Of a stretch of DNA of 43,428 nucleotides, positions 15,559-24,544 are shown piece by piece (position 1 is the stretch's first letter; every line of letters starts with the position of its first letter). Source of the DNA: DATELY01 sp035276085 (GTDB lineage Bacteria > Pseudomonadota > Gammaproteobacteria > Steroidobacterales > Steroidobacteraceae). Below the pieces are notes generated by a model. The model saw only the letters and a program-made list of their open reading frames with translations. It was not told the DNA's origin and did not search any database. Both the position numbers and the translations under genes were made by a program. The stretch is from contig DATELY010000234.1 of the NCBI GenBank assembly GCA_035276085.1, positions 1-43,428 of the forward strand, given 5' to 3'.

Positions 15559-16902
15559 TCATCCTGCCAGCGTTCTCAACAAGTTCGAGTAGTCCTCGTT
15601 GCTGCGTGTATGCGTCTCGCGTAATTCTTTGATCACACGACAAGCATGCAGCACGGTCGTGTGGTCACGGCCGCCGAAGGCATCGCCGATTTCAGGCAGG
15701 CTGTGGCTCGTGAGCTCTTTCGCGAGCGCCATGGCCATCTGCCGCGGACGAGCGATGGATCGGCTGCGCCGCTTCGACAGCAACTCGGCAACGCGAATCT
15801 TGTAGTACTCCGCCACCGTCTTCTGAATGTTCTCGATCGTGACCATGCGATCCTGCAGGGCCAACAGGTCGCGCAGTGCTTCCTTCGCGAATTCAAGGGT
15901 GATGGGTCGCCCAGTGAATTGAGAGTTCGCAACGACTCGACGCAGCGCGCCTTCCAGCTCACGCACGTTCGAACGAATGCGCTTTGCAATGAAGAACGCC
16001 ACTTCCTCCGGCAACTCCACATGCGTCTGCACGGCCTTGCTCATGAGAATGGCAACGCACGTCTCCAGCTCGGGTGGCTCGATTGCGACCGTCAGTCCCC
16101 AACCGAAGCGCGACTTCAGCCGTTCCTCCAAGCCATCGACTTCCTTCGGATAGCGATCGCACGAGAGGATGATCTGCTGCTGACCTTCGAACAGCGCGTT
16201 GAAGGTGTGAAAGAACTCCTCTTGCGAGCGATCTTTCCCGGCGAAAAACTGGATGTCGTCGATCAACAAAGCATCCAGCGTCCGGTAGGCAGTTTTGAAC
16301 TCGTTGATGGTGTTGTGCTGCAGCGCCTTGACCATATCGCCCACGAACCGCTCGGAGTGCACATAGGCAATGCGAGCGCGCTCGTTGCGCGAGCGGATCA
16401 TGTTGCCCACCGCGTGCATGAGGTGCGTCTTTCCAAGGCCCACGCCGCCGTAGATGAACAAGGGGTTGTAGGCGCGCCCTGGATTTTCGGCGACCTGGTG
16501 AGCCGCAGCACGAGCCAACTGATTGCTCTTGCCTTCAACGAAATTGGCGAAGGTGAATTCGGGATTGAGGCGACTGCCCAGCGGTGCCGCCAGATCCTTC
16601 GCCGCAGCCGCAGGCGCCGCAATGCCGGGTACGACGGCTGCAGCAGGCGCGACATGGGGCCGCGAACCGACCTCCAACATCACCGTCAACGACGGCTGTG
16701 GCTGCAACGACCGGGTGAGTTCGTGAATCCGACCGAGCACATTCGTACTCACCCAATCGACGACGAAACGATTCGGCGCAAGCAGCTGTAGGCGATCCTG
16801 CTGCTCGATCGCCTGCAGCGGACGAATCCACGTGTTGAACTGCTGCTCGGGCAGCTCCGCTTCCAACTCACGCAGACAGCGGTTCCACAACGAGCCCTGC
16901 AC
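15559..16902 (-). CDS. dnaA: chromosomal replication initiator protein DnaA
   Basis: The 447-residue initiator binds DnaA boxes and melts the origin. Domain I starts SLWNRCLRELEAELPEQQFNTWIRPLQ. A Pro/Ala-rich linker (domain II) follows, then the AAA+ domain with Walker A GGVGLGKT (about 152-159) and Walker B LLIDDIQFF. Domain IV ends with the DnaA signature GGRDHTTVLHACR. I chose the GTG at 16902: it gives the homologous MQGSLW start and has GAGGG about 7 bases upstream, while the frame is open to 16953. A DnaA box at 16987-16995 lies in its putative promoter. Confidence 0.96.
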   Translation of the reverse strand: MQGSLWNRCLRELEAELPEQQFNTWIRPLQAIEQQDRLQLLAPNRFVVDWVSTNVLGRIHELTRSLQPQPSLTVMLEVGSRPHVAPAAAVVPGIAAPAAAAKDLAAPLGSRLNPEFTFANFVEGKSNQLARAAAHQVAENPGRAYNPLFIYGGVGLGKTHLMHAVGNMIRSRNERARIAYVHSERFVGDMVKALQHNTINEFKTAYRTLDALLIDDIQFFAGKDRSQEEFFHTFNALFEGQQQIILSCDRYPKEVDGLEERLKSRFGWGLTVAIEPPELETCVAILMSKAVQTHVELPEEVAFFIAKRIRSNVRELEGALRRVVANSQFTGRPITLEFAKEALRDLLALQDRMVTIENIQKTVAEYYKIRVAELLSKRRSRSIARPRQMAMALAKELTSHSLPEIGDAFGGRDHTTVLHACRVIKELRETHTRSNEDYSNLLRTLAG

Positions 16903-16965
16903 GGTTCGCCCTCGACATCGACTGATAGGTTGATGCGCCAAGATCGGCGCCAAGAAGGCGGGCAG

Positions 16966-16995
16966 TCTATACCGCGTTCGCCATTGTTATCCACA
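16966..16995 (-). promoter_or_regulatory. putative dnaA promoter overlapped by a DnaA box
   Basis: On the minus strand TATAGA (16971-16966) is a plausible -10. A perfect DnaA box, TTATCCACA at 16987-16995 on the plus strand, covers the -35 area. This fits the well-known autorepression of dnaA by DnaA. No good -35 hexamer is evident, so the promoter half is weaker than the box. Confidence 0.5.
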
Positions 16996-17072
16996 GCCAA
17001 AACTCACGCCGGGGATCGACCGACGGGTCGAGTGCGCAAGACCTTGCGCATGACGTGAGCCACCGTGTTTGC

Positions 17073-17101
17073 TTGACACTCCGAAGGTCGCTGCGTACCC
17101 T
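17073..17101 (+). promoter_or_regulatory. putative rpmH promoter
   Basis: A perfect -35 TTGACA (17073-17078) is followed after 17 bp by TACCCT (17096-17101), which has only three of six -10 matches. The start would be near 17108, about 70 bases before rpmH. Confidence 0.5.
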
Positions 17102-17176
17102 CACGCGCCTTTCTTCGCACGCCCCGTCCTGCCTTCTTCGTCATTGGCTTGCGGGCGAAATTCCACGAGAGTTTCC

Positions 17177-17311
17177 ATGAAGCGCACGTATCAACCCAGT
17201 AACCTGCATCGCAAGCGCACGCATGGCTTTCGCGCACGGATGGCCACGAAGGGTGGTCGTCTGGTGCTGTCCCGCCGCCGTGCCAAGGGACGCAAACGGC
17301 TCGCGGTCTGA
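17177..17311 (+). CDS. rpmH: 50S ribosomal protein L34
   Basis: The 44-residue basic protein MKRTYQPSNLHRKRTHGFRA... ending in RRRAKGRKRLAV is L34, a late component of the large ribosomal subunit. The length is standard (44-46 residues). It is the first gene of the rpmH-rnpA-yidD-yidC-mnmE-mnmG run and faces away from dnaA. Confidence 0.97.
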   Translation: MKRTYQPSNLHRKRTHGFRARMATKGGRLVLSRRRAKGRKRLAV

Positions 17312-17330
17312 GAGCTGTTCGCGCCGGACT

Positions 17331-17705
17331 TTGCCTGCTGCCAAGCTGCCCTTCAGGCCATCGCAACGCCTGCGTTGCAAATCCGATTTCGATCGCGTGT
17401 ACAAAGAGGGCCGCCGCCATGCGGATGGCCTGTTCGCACTTGCAGTGCGCTTGAACGCCCTGCCGGCACCTCGCCTGGGACTCGCGATCGCTGCCAAGAC
17501 GGTGGGAAATTCGGTGCGGCGCAATCGCGTAAAACGCCTGATTCGCGAGTCTTTTAGAGCCCATCAGCACGAACTGCCCGCGGTCGATGTCGTAGTGAAT
17601 GCTCGATCCGCGGCCCGGGATGCAACGAACGAGCGCTTGACTGAGAGCCTGGAGCAACACTGGCGACGCGTCGCGAACACATGCGCTCGTGCATCCTCAC
17701 GTTGA
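17331..17705 (+). CDS. rnpA: ribonuclease P protein component
   Basis: The product (about 124 residues) is the protein cofactor of RNase P, which removes 5' leaders from tRNA precursors. Family features are RLRCKSDFDRVYKEGRR, PRLGLAIAAKTVGNSVRRNRVKRLIRESFR (the RNR signature) and DVVVNARSAA. No ATG or GTG is available near the expected N-terminus. The TTG at 17331 is my best choice because it begins just before the conserved LPFRPSQRL segment; the start remains uncertain. It lies 19 bases after rpmH, and the 3' end overlaps yidD by 25 bases. Confidence 0.9.
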   Translation: MPAAKLPFRPSQRLRCKSDFDRVYKEGRRHADGLFALAVRLNALPAPRLGLAIAAKTVGNSVRRNRVKRLIRESFRAHQHELPAVDVVVNARSAARDATNERLTESLEQHWRRVANTCARASSR

Positions 17706-17914
17706 TTCGCTTCTACCAGCGCTGGATCAGCCCACTGTTGGGCGCGAACTGCCGCTTTTACCCGTCCTGCTCCTGTTACGCGCATGACGCCATTGCCACG
17801 CACGGTCCGCTCAAAGGCTGTGGACTTGCGGTGCGACGTTTACTGCGCTGTCACCCGTGGCATCCGGGCGGCTACGACCCCGTGCCCGACACACACACTC
17901 CGGTATCGCGATGA
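17681..17914 (+). CDS. yidD: membrane protein insertion efficiency factor YidD
   Basis: The 77-residue protein has the YidD hallmarks LIRFYQRWISPLLGANCRFYPSCSCYA and LLRCHPWHPGGYDPVP. It is a small peripheral inner-membrane protein thought to help YidC insert proteins. It overlaps rnpA by 25 bases, and its stop overlaps the yidC start in ATGA, so translation is probably coupled. Confidence 0.95.
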   Translation: MRSCILTLIRFYQRWISPLLGANCRFYPSCSCYAHDAIATHGPLKGCGLAVRRLLRCHPWHPGGYDPVPDTHTPVSR

Positions 17915-19605
17915 CTCTCTCGACTGATACACAACGCGTCTTCGTCTGGGCCGCACTCGCGGCAGTGCTGTTTCTCAACTACATCACGTGGCAGCGCGAC
18001 TACCCGCCGGCAGCGGCACCCGCTGCGCAGACCTCCGCACCGGCACAGTCAAGCCGCGATGCCCTGCCGTCGTTGCCGAGCGCAGCGAACAAGCCGGCAC
18101 CGAGTGCCGCTCCACCGCCGACGGCAACCACGAGCCAGGCCGCCGGCACGCAAGCCCCAGCGATTCACGTTGTGACCGACGTCCTCGATCTCGATATCAG
18201 CACGCGGGGTGGCGAGTTGACGCGAGCGGACTTGCGCCGCTATCCGAAGGAAAAGAATCGGCCCAACGAGCCCGTGCGCCTGTTCGATACTTCGGGGCCG
18301 ACGATCTATGTTGCGCGTTCCGGGCTGCGAGGCCCGGATGGTCAATCGCAGCCGACGCATCAAACCACTTTCACTGCAGCTAAATCCGACTACCGCCTGC
18401 GTGCCGGCGACGGAGCGCTGGAAGTGCCGTTGACCTGGTCCGATGGATACGGCGTCACGGTGACCAAGGTGTACACCTTCCATCCCGGCAGCTATCGGAT
18501 CGATCTGAGCTATCGCGTTCAGAATGAAAGCGGCTCGCCCTGGAGCGCCGCGTCGTACGTGCAACTGCTGCGGCACTACGAGCACATCGGCCGCTCGATG
18601 TTCAATGTCGAAACCTATGCGTATCGCGGTCCCGCGGTGTACGACGGCAAGGCGTATCGCAAGCTGAACATCGAAAATGACGAGGATCGGCACTACGCTC
18701 GCCAGATCAGCGGGGGATGGCTCGCGGCGCTACAGCACCACTTCGTGGCCGCTGCCGTGCCGGTGACCAATGAGGCGTATCAGTACCAATTGAACGTCAC
18801 GCCCAGCAACGACTTTTCGTTGTCCTACGTCAGCCCTCTTCATGTCGTCCAATCAGGCACGACGCAGGAGTTCAAGGAGAAACTGTTCGTCGGGCCCAAG
18901 CTGCAGGAGCAGCTGACCGCAACGGGGCCGGAGCTGCAGCGCACTGCGGACTACGGCAAGCTCACGATCATCGCCCAACCGCTTTTCGCCACTCTGGAAT
19001 TCGTTTACGGACTGGTGAAGAACTGGGGTGTTTCCATCATCCTGGTTACATTTTTATTGAAGCTGGTGTTTTATCCGCTGACCGCAGCCGGCTACCGTTC
19101 GATGGCCAAGATGCGCGCCGTCACGCCCCGCATCAAAGCCATCCAGGAGCGCTACAAGGACGATCGCGAGCAACTCGGTCGCTCCATGATGGAGCTGTAC
19201 AAACGCGAAAAGATCAATCCGCTGGGTGGCTGCCTGCCGATGATCGTGCAGATTCCGGTCTTCCTGGCGTTCTACTGGGTGCTGCTCGAAAGCGTGGAGA
19301 TGCGCCAGGCGCCCTTCTTCGCCTGGATCAGCGATCTGTCCGCACGCGATCCGTTCTTCATCCTGCCGCTGCTCATGGGCGCGGCGATGTTCGCGCAGTT
19401 CAAGTTGACGCCCACGCCCACGACGGACCCGATGCAGGCCAAGGTGTTCCAATTCATGCCCATCGTCATGACCGGCATGATGGCCTGGTTCCCCGCGGGT
19501 CTGGTGCTGTACTGGCTCACGAACACGCTGCTCTCGATCGCCCAGCAGTGGCGCATCAATCAGGTGGTCGCCGGCGAGGCCAAGACGGCCAAAGCCAAGG
19601 CGTGA
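17911..19605 (+). CDS. yidC: membrane protein insertase YidC
   Basis: The 564-residue inner-membrane insertase has an N-terminal helix (about residues 8-24, FVWAALAAVLFLNYITW). A Pro/Ala/Thr linker and the large periplasmic P1 beta domain (about 75-350) follow. The C-terminal 60-kDa-IMP core contains FVYGLVKNWGVSIILVTFLLKLVFYPLTAAGYRSMAKMRAV, LGGCLPMIVQIPVFLAFYWVLLESVEMR, and a final pair of helices ending in ALVLYWLTNTLLSIAQQWRINQ-like sequence. It inserts proteins alone or with SecYEG. The ATG at 17911 overlaps the yidD stop. Confidence 0.96.
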   Translation: MTLSTDTQRVFVWAALAAVLFLNYITWQRDYPPAAAPAAQTSAPAQSSRDALPSLPSAANKPAPSAAPPPTATTSQAAGTQAPAIHVVTDVLDLDISTRGGELTRADLRRYPKEKNRPNEPVRLFDTSGPTIYVARSGLRGPDGQSQPTHQTTFTAAKSDYRLRAGDGALEVPLTWSDGYGVTVTKVYTFHPGSYRIDLSYRVQNESGSPWSAASYVQLLRHYEHIGRSMFNVETYAYRGPAVYDGKAYRKLNIENDEDRHYARQISGGWLAALQHHFVAAAVPVTNEAYQYQLNVTPSNDFSLSYVSPLHVVQSGTTQEFKEKLFVGPKLQEQLTATGPELQRTADYGKLTIIAQPLFATLEFVYGLVKNWGVSIILVTFLLKLVFYPLTAAGYRSMAKMRAVTPRIKAIQERYKDDREQLGRSMMELYKREKINPLGGCLPMIVQIPVFLAFYWVLLESVEMRQAPFFAWISDLSARDPFFILPLLMGAAMFAQFKLTPTPTTDPMQAKVFQFMPIVMTGMMAWFPAGLVLYWLTNTLLSIAQQWRINQVVAGEAKTAKAKA

Positions 19606-19623
19606 GTTGGACGGCGATGAACC

Positions 19624-20973
19624 ATGGGTGTCGGCGCGCACACTGACACCATCGTCGCCATTGCAACTCCCAGCGGCCGGGGCGGCATCGGCCTCGTGCG
19701 GGTATCTGGAACAGCGGTGCCCGCGATTGCTGAAGCCATCTGCGGTCGAACACCCGAGCCACGCGTTGCACGCGTACGATCCTTCATCGACGCCACAGGC
19801 GCGCTGATCGATACAGGCCTCGCGCTGTATTTCCCGGGTCCCGGTTCCTACACCGGCGAAGACGTGCTCGAGTTGCACGCGCACGGCAGTCCTGTCGTAC
19901 TCGATCTGCTGCTCGCACGCATTACCGAGCTCGGTGCACGCCTGGCCGAACCCGGCGAGTTCACTCGACGCGCTTTTCTCAACGACAAACTGGATCTCGC
20001 TCAGGCCGAGGCTGTTGCGGACCTCATCGACAGCAGCTCGGTGCAAGCCGCCCGCGCCGCCATGCGCTCGCTACAAGGTGAGTTCTCGCGAGCCGTGACG
20101 GCGTTGGTCGAAGCGTTGGTTCAAACGCGCATGTACGTCGAGGCAGCCATCGATTTCCCGGAAGAAGAAGTCGATTTCCTGAGCGACACTTCCTTGCACA
20201 CGCGCCTCGCCGGCATCCGCGAAGACTTGCATCGTTTGTTGGCTCGGGCTGAACAGGGAGCGCTGCTACGCAACGGTTTCAAGGTCGTGATCGCCGGCAA
20301 ACCCAACGCCGGTAAATCAAGCCTGCTGAACGCACTGGCGGGTTACGACGCGGCCATCGTCACCAGTGTCCCGGGCACGACACGCGATGTGCTGCGCGAA
20401 CAGGTGAACATCGACGGCCTCGTCATTCAACTCGCCGATACAGCCGGGCTGCGCGACGAGGCGGATATCGTCGAAGCCGAGGGCATCCGCCGTGCCCAGC
20501 GCGAAATGCAGCACGCCGATCACGTGTTGTACGTCGTCGATGTGTCGCGCCCGGAGTTTCCCGTGGGTCTCGCTGCGGAACTCGAACCGCTGCGCGGTGG
20601 AGCAACCCTGGTTTTCAACAAAATCGATGTGTCCCGGCCTGCGGCCGCGCTCGATCTATCGCTTCCGGTTGTCGCCATCTCAGCGGCGACGCACGCGGGA
20701 CTGGATGAGCTGCGTTCCCATTTGAAGCGCATCGCCGGCCAACACGCCGACGGCGAAGATGTATTCCTGGCACGGCGCCGGCATCTCGATGCGCTGCACC
20801 GCGCGGAAAGTCATCTTCAACAGGCCGAGTACCAGTTGCAGCACCAGCGAGCCGGCGAACTGGCGGCCGAAGAGCTGCGCCGGGCACAGGAAGCGTTGTC
20901 CGAGATCACCGGTGAGTTCACTTCCGACGATCTGCTCGGCAGGATCTTTGCCTCGTTCTGCATTGGAAAGTAG
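19624..20973 (+). CDS. mnmE: tRNA uridine-5-carboxymethylaminomethyl(34) synthesis GTPase MnmE
   Basis: The 449-residue GTPase works with MnmG to make cmnm5U at the tRNA wobble position. The N-terminal tetrahydrofolate-binding domain carries SGRGGIGLVRVSG and YTGEDVLELHAHGS. The inserted G domain has G1 GKPNAGKS (225-232), TTRD, DTAG and NKID motifs. The C-terminus ends in the essential FCIGK with its Cys. It lies 18 bases after yidC. Confidence 0.97.
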   Translation: MGVGAHTDTIVAIATPSGRGGIGLVRVSGTAVPAIAEAICGRTPEPRVARVRSFIDATGALIDTGLALYFPGPGSYTGEDVLELHAHGSPVVLDLLLARITELGARLAEPGEFTRRAFLNDKLDLAQAEAVADLIDSSSVQAARAAMRSLQGEFSRAVTALVEALVQTRMYVEAAIDFPEEEVDFLSDTSLHTRLAGIREDLHRLLARAEQGALLRNGFKVVIAGKPNAGKSSLLNALAGYDAAIVTSVPGTTRDVLREQVNIDGLVIQLADTAGLRDEADIVEAEGIRRAQREMQHADHVLYVVDVSRPEFPVGLAAELEPLRGGATLVFNKIDVSRPAAALDLSLPVVAISAATHAGLDELRSHLKRIAGQHADGEDVFLARRRHLDALHRAESHLQQAEYQLQHQRAGELAAEELRRAQEALSEITGEFTSDDLLGRIFASFCIGK

Positions 20974-20974
20974 C

Positions 20975-20994
20975 GCGTGGTCTAGAATCCACGC
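20975..20994. promoter_or_regulatory. inverted repeat with -10-like hexamer between mnmE and mnmG
   Basis: GCGTGG (20975-20980) and CCACGC (20989-20994) flank TCTAGAAT, which contains TAGAAT, a five-of-six -10 match. It may be an mnmG promoter, an operator, or a small hairpin after mnmE. No clear -35 is visible at 16-18 bp. Confidence 0.3.
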
Positions 20995-21014
20995 CCTCTG
21001 ACGGGATGTTCGTT

Positions 21015-22940
21015 ATGCGATTTCCGGAAACCTTTGACGTCATTGTCGTGGGCGGCGGCCACGCCGGTACCGAGGCTGCGCTCGCCTCCGCGCGCCGCGG
21101 CAGTCGCACGCTATTGCTCACGCACAGCATCGAAACGCTGGGGCAGATGAGCTGCAATCCCGCGATCGGCGGCATCGGCAAAGGCCATCTCGTGCGGGAA
21201 ATCGATGCGCTCGGCGGCGCGATGGCCCGAGCCGCCGATCGTGCCGGCATCCAATTCCGCACGCTGAATGCCAGTAAAGGGCCGGCCGTGCGTGCCACTC
21301 GTGCGCAAGCCGATCGGGTGCTGTATCGCGCCGCAATTCGATCGATGCTCGAAGGGCAGCAGAATCTCACCTTATTCCAGCAGGAAGCCGCCGACCTGCT
21401 ATTGGAAGGCGAGTGCGTCAGCGGCGTCGTCACCCAGTCGGGTATCGAATTTCGTGCGCGCTGCGTGGTCCTGACCGTCGGCACGTTTCTCGCGGGCAAG
21501 ATCCACATCGGACTCACGAATCACCAGGGCGGCCGCGCCGGTGACCCACCGTCGAATCGCTTGGCTGCGAAGCTCCGTGAATTGCCGTTGCGGGTTGGGC
21601 GACTGAAAACGGGTACACCGCCGCGTATCGATGGCAGCACGATCGACTATCGCGATCTCGCCATTCAGCACGGTGACGACCCGCGTCCGGTGTTCTCGTT
21701 CCTGGGCAAGCGCGACCAGCATCCGCAACAACTGCCGTGCCACATCACGGCAACGAACGAGCGCACGCACGAAATCATTCGCGCCGCCACGGATCGCTCA
21801 CCGCTGTTCACGGGCGTGATCGAAGGCGTGGGTCCGCGCTACTGCCCATCGGTCGAAGACAAAGTCGTCCGCTTTGCCGAGAAGCTTTCGCATCAGATCT
21901 TCATCGAACCCGAAGGCCTGAACACGCGCGAGATCTACCCCAACGGAATCTCCACGAGCCTGCCGTTCGACGTGCAGTATGAGTTCGTACGCTCGATCAA
22001 AGGTTTCGAGCGCGCGCATATCACGCGACCCGGTTACGCGATCGAATACGACTTCTTCGATCCGCGCGATCTCACGTACAGCCTGGAGAGCAAGTTCATC
22101 GCCGGCTTGTTCTTTGCTGGCCAGATCAACGGCACGACCGGCTACGAGGAGGCAGCTGCCCAGGGCTTGCTCGCCGGTACCAACGCAAGCCTCAAAGCAA
22201 GCGGGCGCGAGGCTTGGTGGCCTCGACGCGAAGAGGCGTATCTCGGCGTGCTGGTCGACGACCTCATCACTCGCGGCACACGCGAGCCATACCGTATGTT
22301 CACCAGTCGAGCCGAGTACCGCCTACTCCTTCGTGAGGACAACGCGGACTTGCGCCTCACGCCGCGTGGCCGGGAGTTGGGATTGGTCGACGATACGCGC
22401 TGGTCATTCTTCGAACGCAAACGCGAGCAGCTCACACACGAGCGAGCACGGTTGAGCGAGCTCGTCGTGCATCCGCATCATCTCGATGTCCAAACCGCAG
22501 CCGACTTGGGTTCCACATTGAATCGGGAAGCACATGCCTTCGAGCTGCTGCGCCGACCGGAAGTGAGCTATGCAGCGTTGTGTGGCGTCGCCAGCGTCGG
22601 CTTGCCGGCCTGGATGCAAGCGAGCGATGCGGATGAACGGCTCGTTGAACAAGTGCAACTGCAGCTCGAAGTCGAAGCCAAATATGCGGGCTACATCGAT
22701 CGGCAAGCGCAAGAGATCGAACGTCAGCGGCGTCACGAGGAAACTCGCCTGCCCGCAGATCTCGACTACGGCAGCGTGCGCGGCCTGTCGACGGAAGTGC
22801 GTCAACGGCTGCGCGAAGCTCAGCCATTGAGCGTGGGTCAGGCAGGGCGCATTCCGGGTGTTACACCCGCAGCGGTTTCGCTGCTTCTGGTCCATCTGAA
22901 GCGCCACGGCACGGCATCGCGTTCGCAACGCGCAGGATGA
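21015..22940 (+). CDS. mnmG: tRNA uridine-5-carboxymethylaminomethyl(34) synthesis enzyme MnmG
   Basis: The 641-residue FAD enzyme pairs with MnmE in wobble uridine modification. The Rossmann motif VVGGGHAGTEAALA sits at the N-terminus, followed by GQMSCNPAIGGIGKGHLVREIDALGG and NASKGPAVRATRAQADR. Other blocks are GRAGDPPS, GYEEAAAQGLLAGTNA and MFTSRAEYRLLLREDNADLRLT. The C-terminal SVGQAGRIPGVTPAAVSLLLVHLK helical domain is complete. The ATG at 21015 aligns with E. coli MnmG; one at 21006 is also in frame. The stop overlaps the next start in ATGA. Confidence 0.97.
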   Translation: MRFPETFDVIVVGGGHAGTEAALASARRGSRTLLLTHSIETLGQMSCNPAIGGIGKGHLVREIDALGGAMARAADRAGIQFRTLNASKGPAVRATRAQADRVLYRAAIRSMLEGQQNLTLFQQEAADLLLEGECVSGVVTQSGIEFRARCVVLTVGTFLAGKIHIGLTNHQGGRAGDPPSNRLAAKLRELPLRVGRLKTGTPPRIDGSTIDYRDLAIQHGDDPRPVFSFLGKRDQHPQQLPCHITATNERTHEIIRAATDRSPLFTGVIEGVGPRYCPSVEDKVVRFAEKLSHQIFIEPEGLNTREIYPNGISTSLPFDVQYEFVRSIKGFERAHITRPGYAIEYDFFDPRDLTYSLESKFIAGLFFAGQINGTTGYEEAAAQGLLAGTNASLKASGREAWWPRREEAYLGVLVDDLITRGTREPYRMFTSRAEYRLLLREDNADLRLTPRGRELGLVDDTRWSFFERKREQLTHERARLSELVVHPHHLDVQTAADLGSTLNREAHAFELLRRPEVSYAALCGVASVGLPAWMQASDADERLVEQVQLQLEVEAKYAGYIDRQAQEIERQRRHEETRLPADLDYGSVRGLSTEVRQRLREAQPLSVGQAGRIPGVTPAAVSLLLVHLKRHGTASRSQRAG

Positions 22941-24544
22941 GCCCGGTACGAGTGAGCTGGCGCATCGTCGTTGCGCTGAGCTCACTCGTCTTGCTTGCCG
23001 CCTGCGATCGCGATCCCGCAGAAGCGGTATCTCGTCCGCCGCACATGCTCCTGCGCGGCAACGGTCCGGAACCCGAATCGCTCGATCCGCAGAAAGCGCG
23101 CCAGGATTCCTCGCTGAACATCCTGCGCGATGTGTACGAAGGGCTCACAGGCCTCGATGCGCGCGCCGAACCCATTGCCGCCGCGGCACAAAGCTGGGAT
23201 ATCAGCCTCGATGGATTGCAGTACCGATTCCAACTGCGGCCGGGATTGAAGTGGTCCAACGGCGAGGCACTCACCGCAGCCGACTTTGCTGCCGCGCTGA
23301 GGCGACTCGTTGATCCCAGGACCGCTGCACCGTACGCGCAGATGCTGGCGCCAGTGGTGAACGCGGCCGCGATTGTCCGGGGTGAGCTACCGGTGAACGC
23401 ATTGGGTGTGGCTGCGCTCGATGACCGCAATCTCGAAATCACCCTCAGCCATCCCGCTCCCTACTTGCTCGGTGTGCTTGCACATCCAGCGACGTTTCCG
23501 ATCTACACCCGCGCGACAACCGATTCAGCGCTCGTGTCGAACGGTGCTTATCGACTGCGTGAGTGGCGCGCAGGTTCCTACGTGCAGCTGGAACGCAACC
23601 CGCATTACTGGCAGAGCAGCGCCGTTGCGATTCCGCTCGTGCGCTACGAGCACACGCAAGACCCGGGCACGGAGCTGCGGCGCTTCCGCGCCGGCGAGCT
23701 CGATATCACTTATACGATTCCCGGCCAGCAGACTCGCTGGATCGAGCAGCATCTGGGCACGCAGTTGCAAGTCGAGCCGCAGCTCGGCGTGTATTACTAC
23801 GGTTTCAATCTGCGCGCGCCGCCGTTTGCCAATCAACCCAACCTTCGTGAGGCGTTGTCGCTCGTCATCGAACGCGATCGGCTCGCGGCTCAAGTCACGC
23901 GCGCGCACGAACAACCCGCCTGTAGCTGGGTGCCGCCCGGCGTGGCCAACTACTCGCCTCAACCACTCTCGAGCTGCATCGGTACGCACGCTGAGCGGGT
24001 TGTGCGTGCGCGCAGCTTGTATGCGGCCGCGGGTTACAGTCGTGAGCGACCGCTGGAAGTCCAGCTGCGTTACCCGGTCGGCGATCTGCACAACCGTTTG
24101 GCCGTGGTGATCGCGGCAATGTGGAAAGAAGCATTGGGCGTGCGCACGACGTTGCGTGCGGAAGAACCACGGGCGCTCAATCAGGCGGTCGCAGCGGGAA
24201 TCGACGTGCAGATATTCCGCGCGAGTTGGATCGCGGACTACAACGATGCCTGGTCGTTTCTGCAATTGGCGCAATCGGATTTCGGTGTGAACCTCACCGG
24301 CTATCATCGTGCGGAGTTCGATGCATGCCTCGCACGCGCAGCAGCGGCGCATGACCCCTATACGCGACGCGCTGCACTCGAACAGGCCGAACGATTACTG
24401 CTCGCGGATCATGCGCTCGTGCCGCTGTACTTCTACGTCAGCAAACACCTCGTGAGCCCGCGCGTGCAGGGTTTCGCGAGCAATGTGCTCAACGTGCAAT
24501 ACAGCCGGCAGCTCGGGCTCGTGAGCGGTGAGTCACAGCAGTGA
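22937..24544 (+). CDS. peptide ABC transporter substrate-binding lipoprotein (OppA/SBP_bac_5 family)
   Basis: The 535-residue product starts with a lipoprotein signal (VALSSLVLLAAC, lipid-modified Cys near residue 23). The rest matches family 5 solute-binding proteins: NGPEPESLDPQKARQDSSLNILRDVYEGLTGLD, WDISLDGLQYRFQLRPGLKWSNGEALTAADF, NGAYRLREWRAGSYVQLERNPHYW, and FRASWIADYNDAWSFLQ. OppA-type proteins bind oligopeptides such as murein peptides. No permease or ATPase gene is nearby, so it is an orphan receptor. Asp follows the lipidated Cys, the classical inner-membrane retention signal. The start overlaps the mnmG stop. Confidence 0.9.
   Translation: MSPVRVSWRIVVALSSLVLLAACDRDPAEAVSRPPHMLLRGNGPEPESLDPQKARQDSSLNILRDVYEGLTGLDARAEPIAAAAQSWDISLDGLQYRFQLRPGLKWSNGEALTAADFAAALRRLVDPRTAAPYAQMLAPVVNAAAIVRGELPVNALGVAALDDRNLEITLSHPAPYLLGVLAHPATFPIYTRATTDSALVSNGAYRLREWRAGSYVQLERNPHYWQSSAVAIPLVRYEHTQDPGTELRRFRAGELDITYTIPGQQTRWIEQHLGTQLQVEPQLGVYYYGFNLRAPPFANQPNLREALSLVIERDRLAAQVTRAHEQPACSWVPPGVANYSPQPLSSCIGTHAERVVRARSLYAAAGYSRERPLEVQLRYPVGDLHNRLAVVIAAMWKEALGVRTTLRAEEPRALNQAVAAGIDVQIFRASWIADYNDAWSFLQLAQSDFGVNLTGYHRAEFDACLARAAAAHDPYTRRAALEQAERLLLADHALVPLYFYVSKHLVSPRVQGFASNVLNVQYSRQLGLVSGESQQ

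Noticed and set aside
15646..16791. 381-codon plus-strand open frame
   Set aside because: It is antisense to dnaA and has no domain signature.
17004..17660. 218-codon minus-strand open frame over rpmH and rnpA
   Set aside because: rpmH and rnpA are secure on the other strand, and this frame has no domain signature.
19054..20046. 330-codon minus-strand open frame
   Set aside because: It lies antisense across yidC and mnmE and resembles no protein family.
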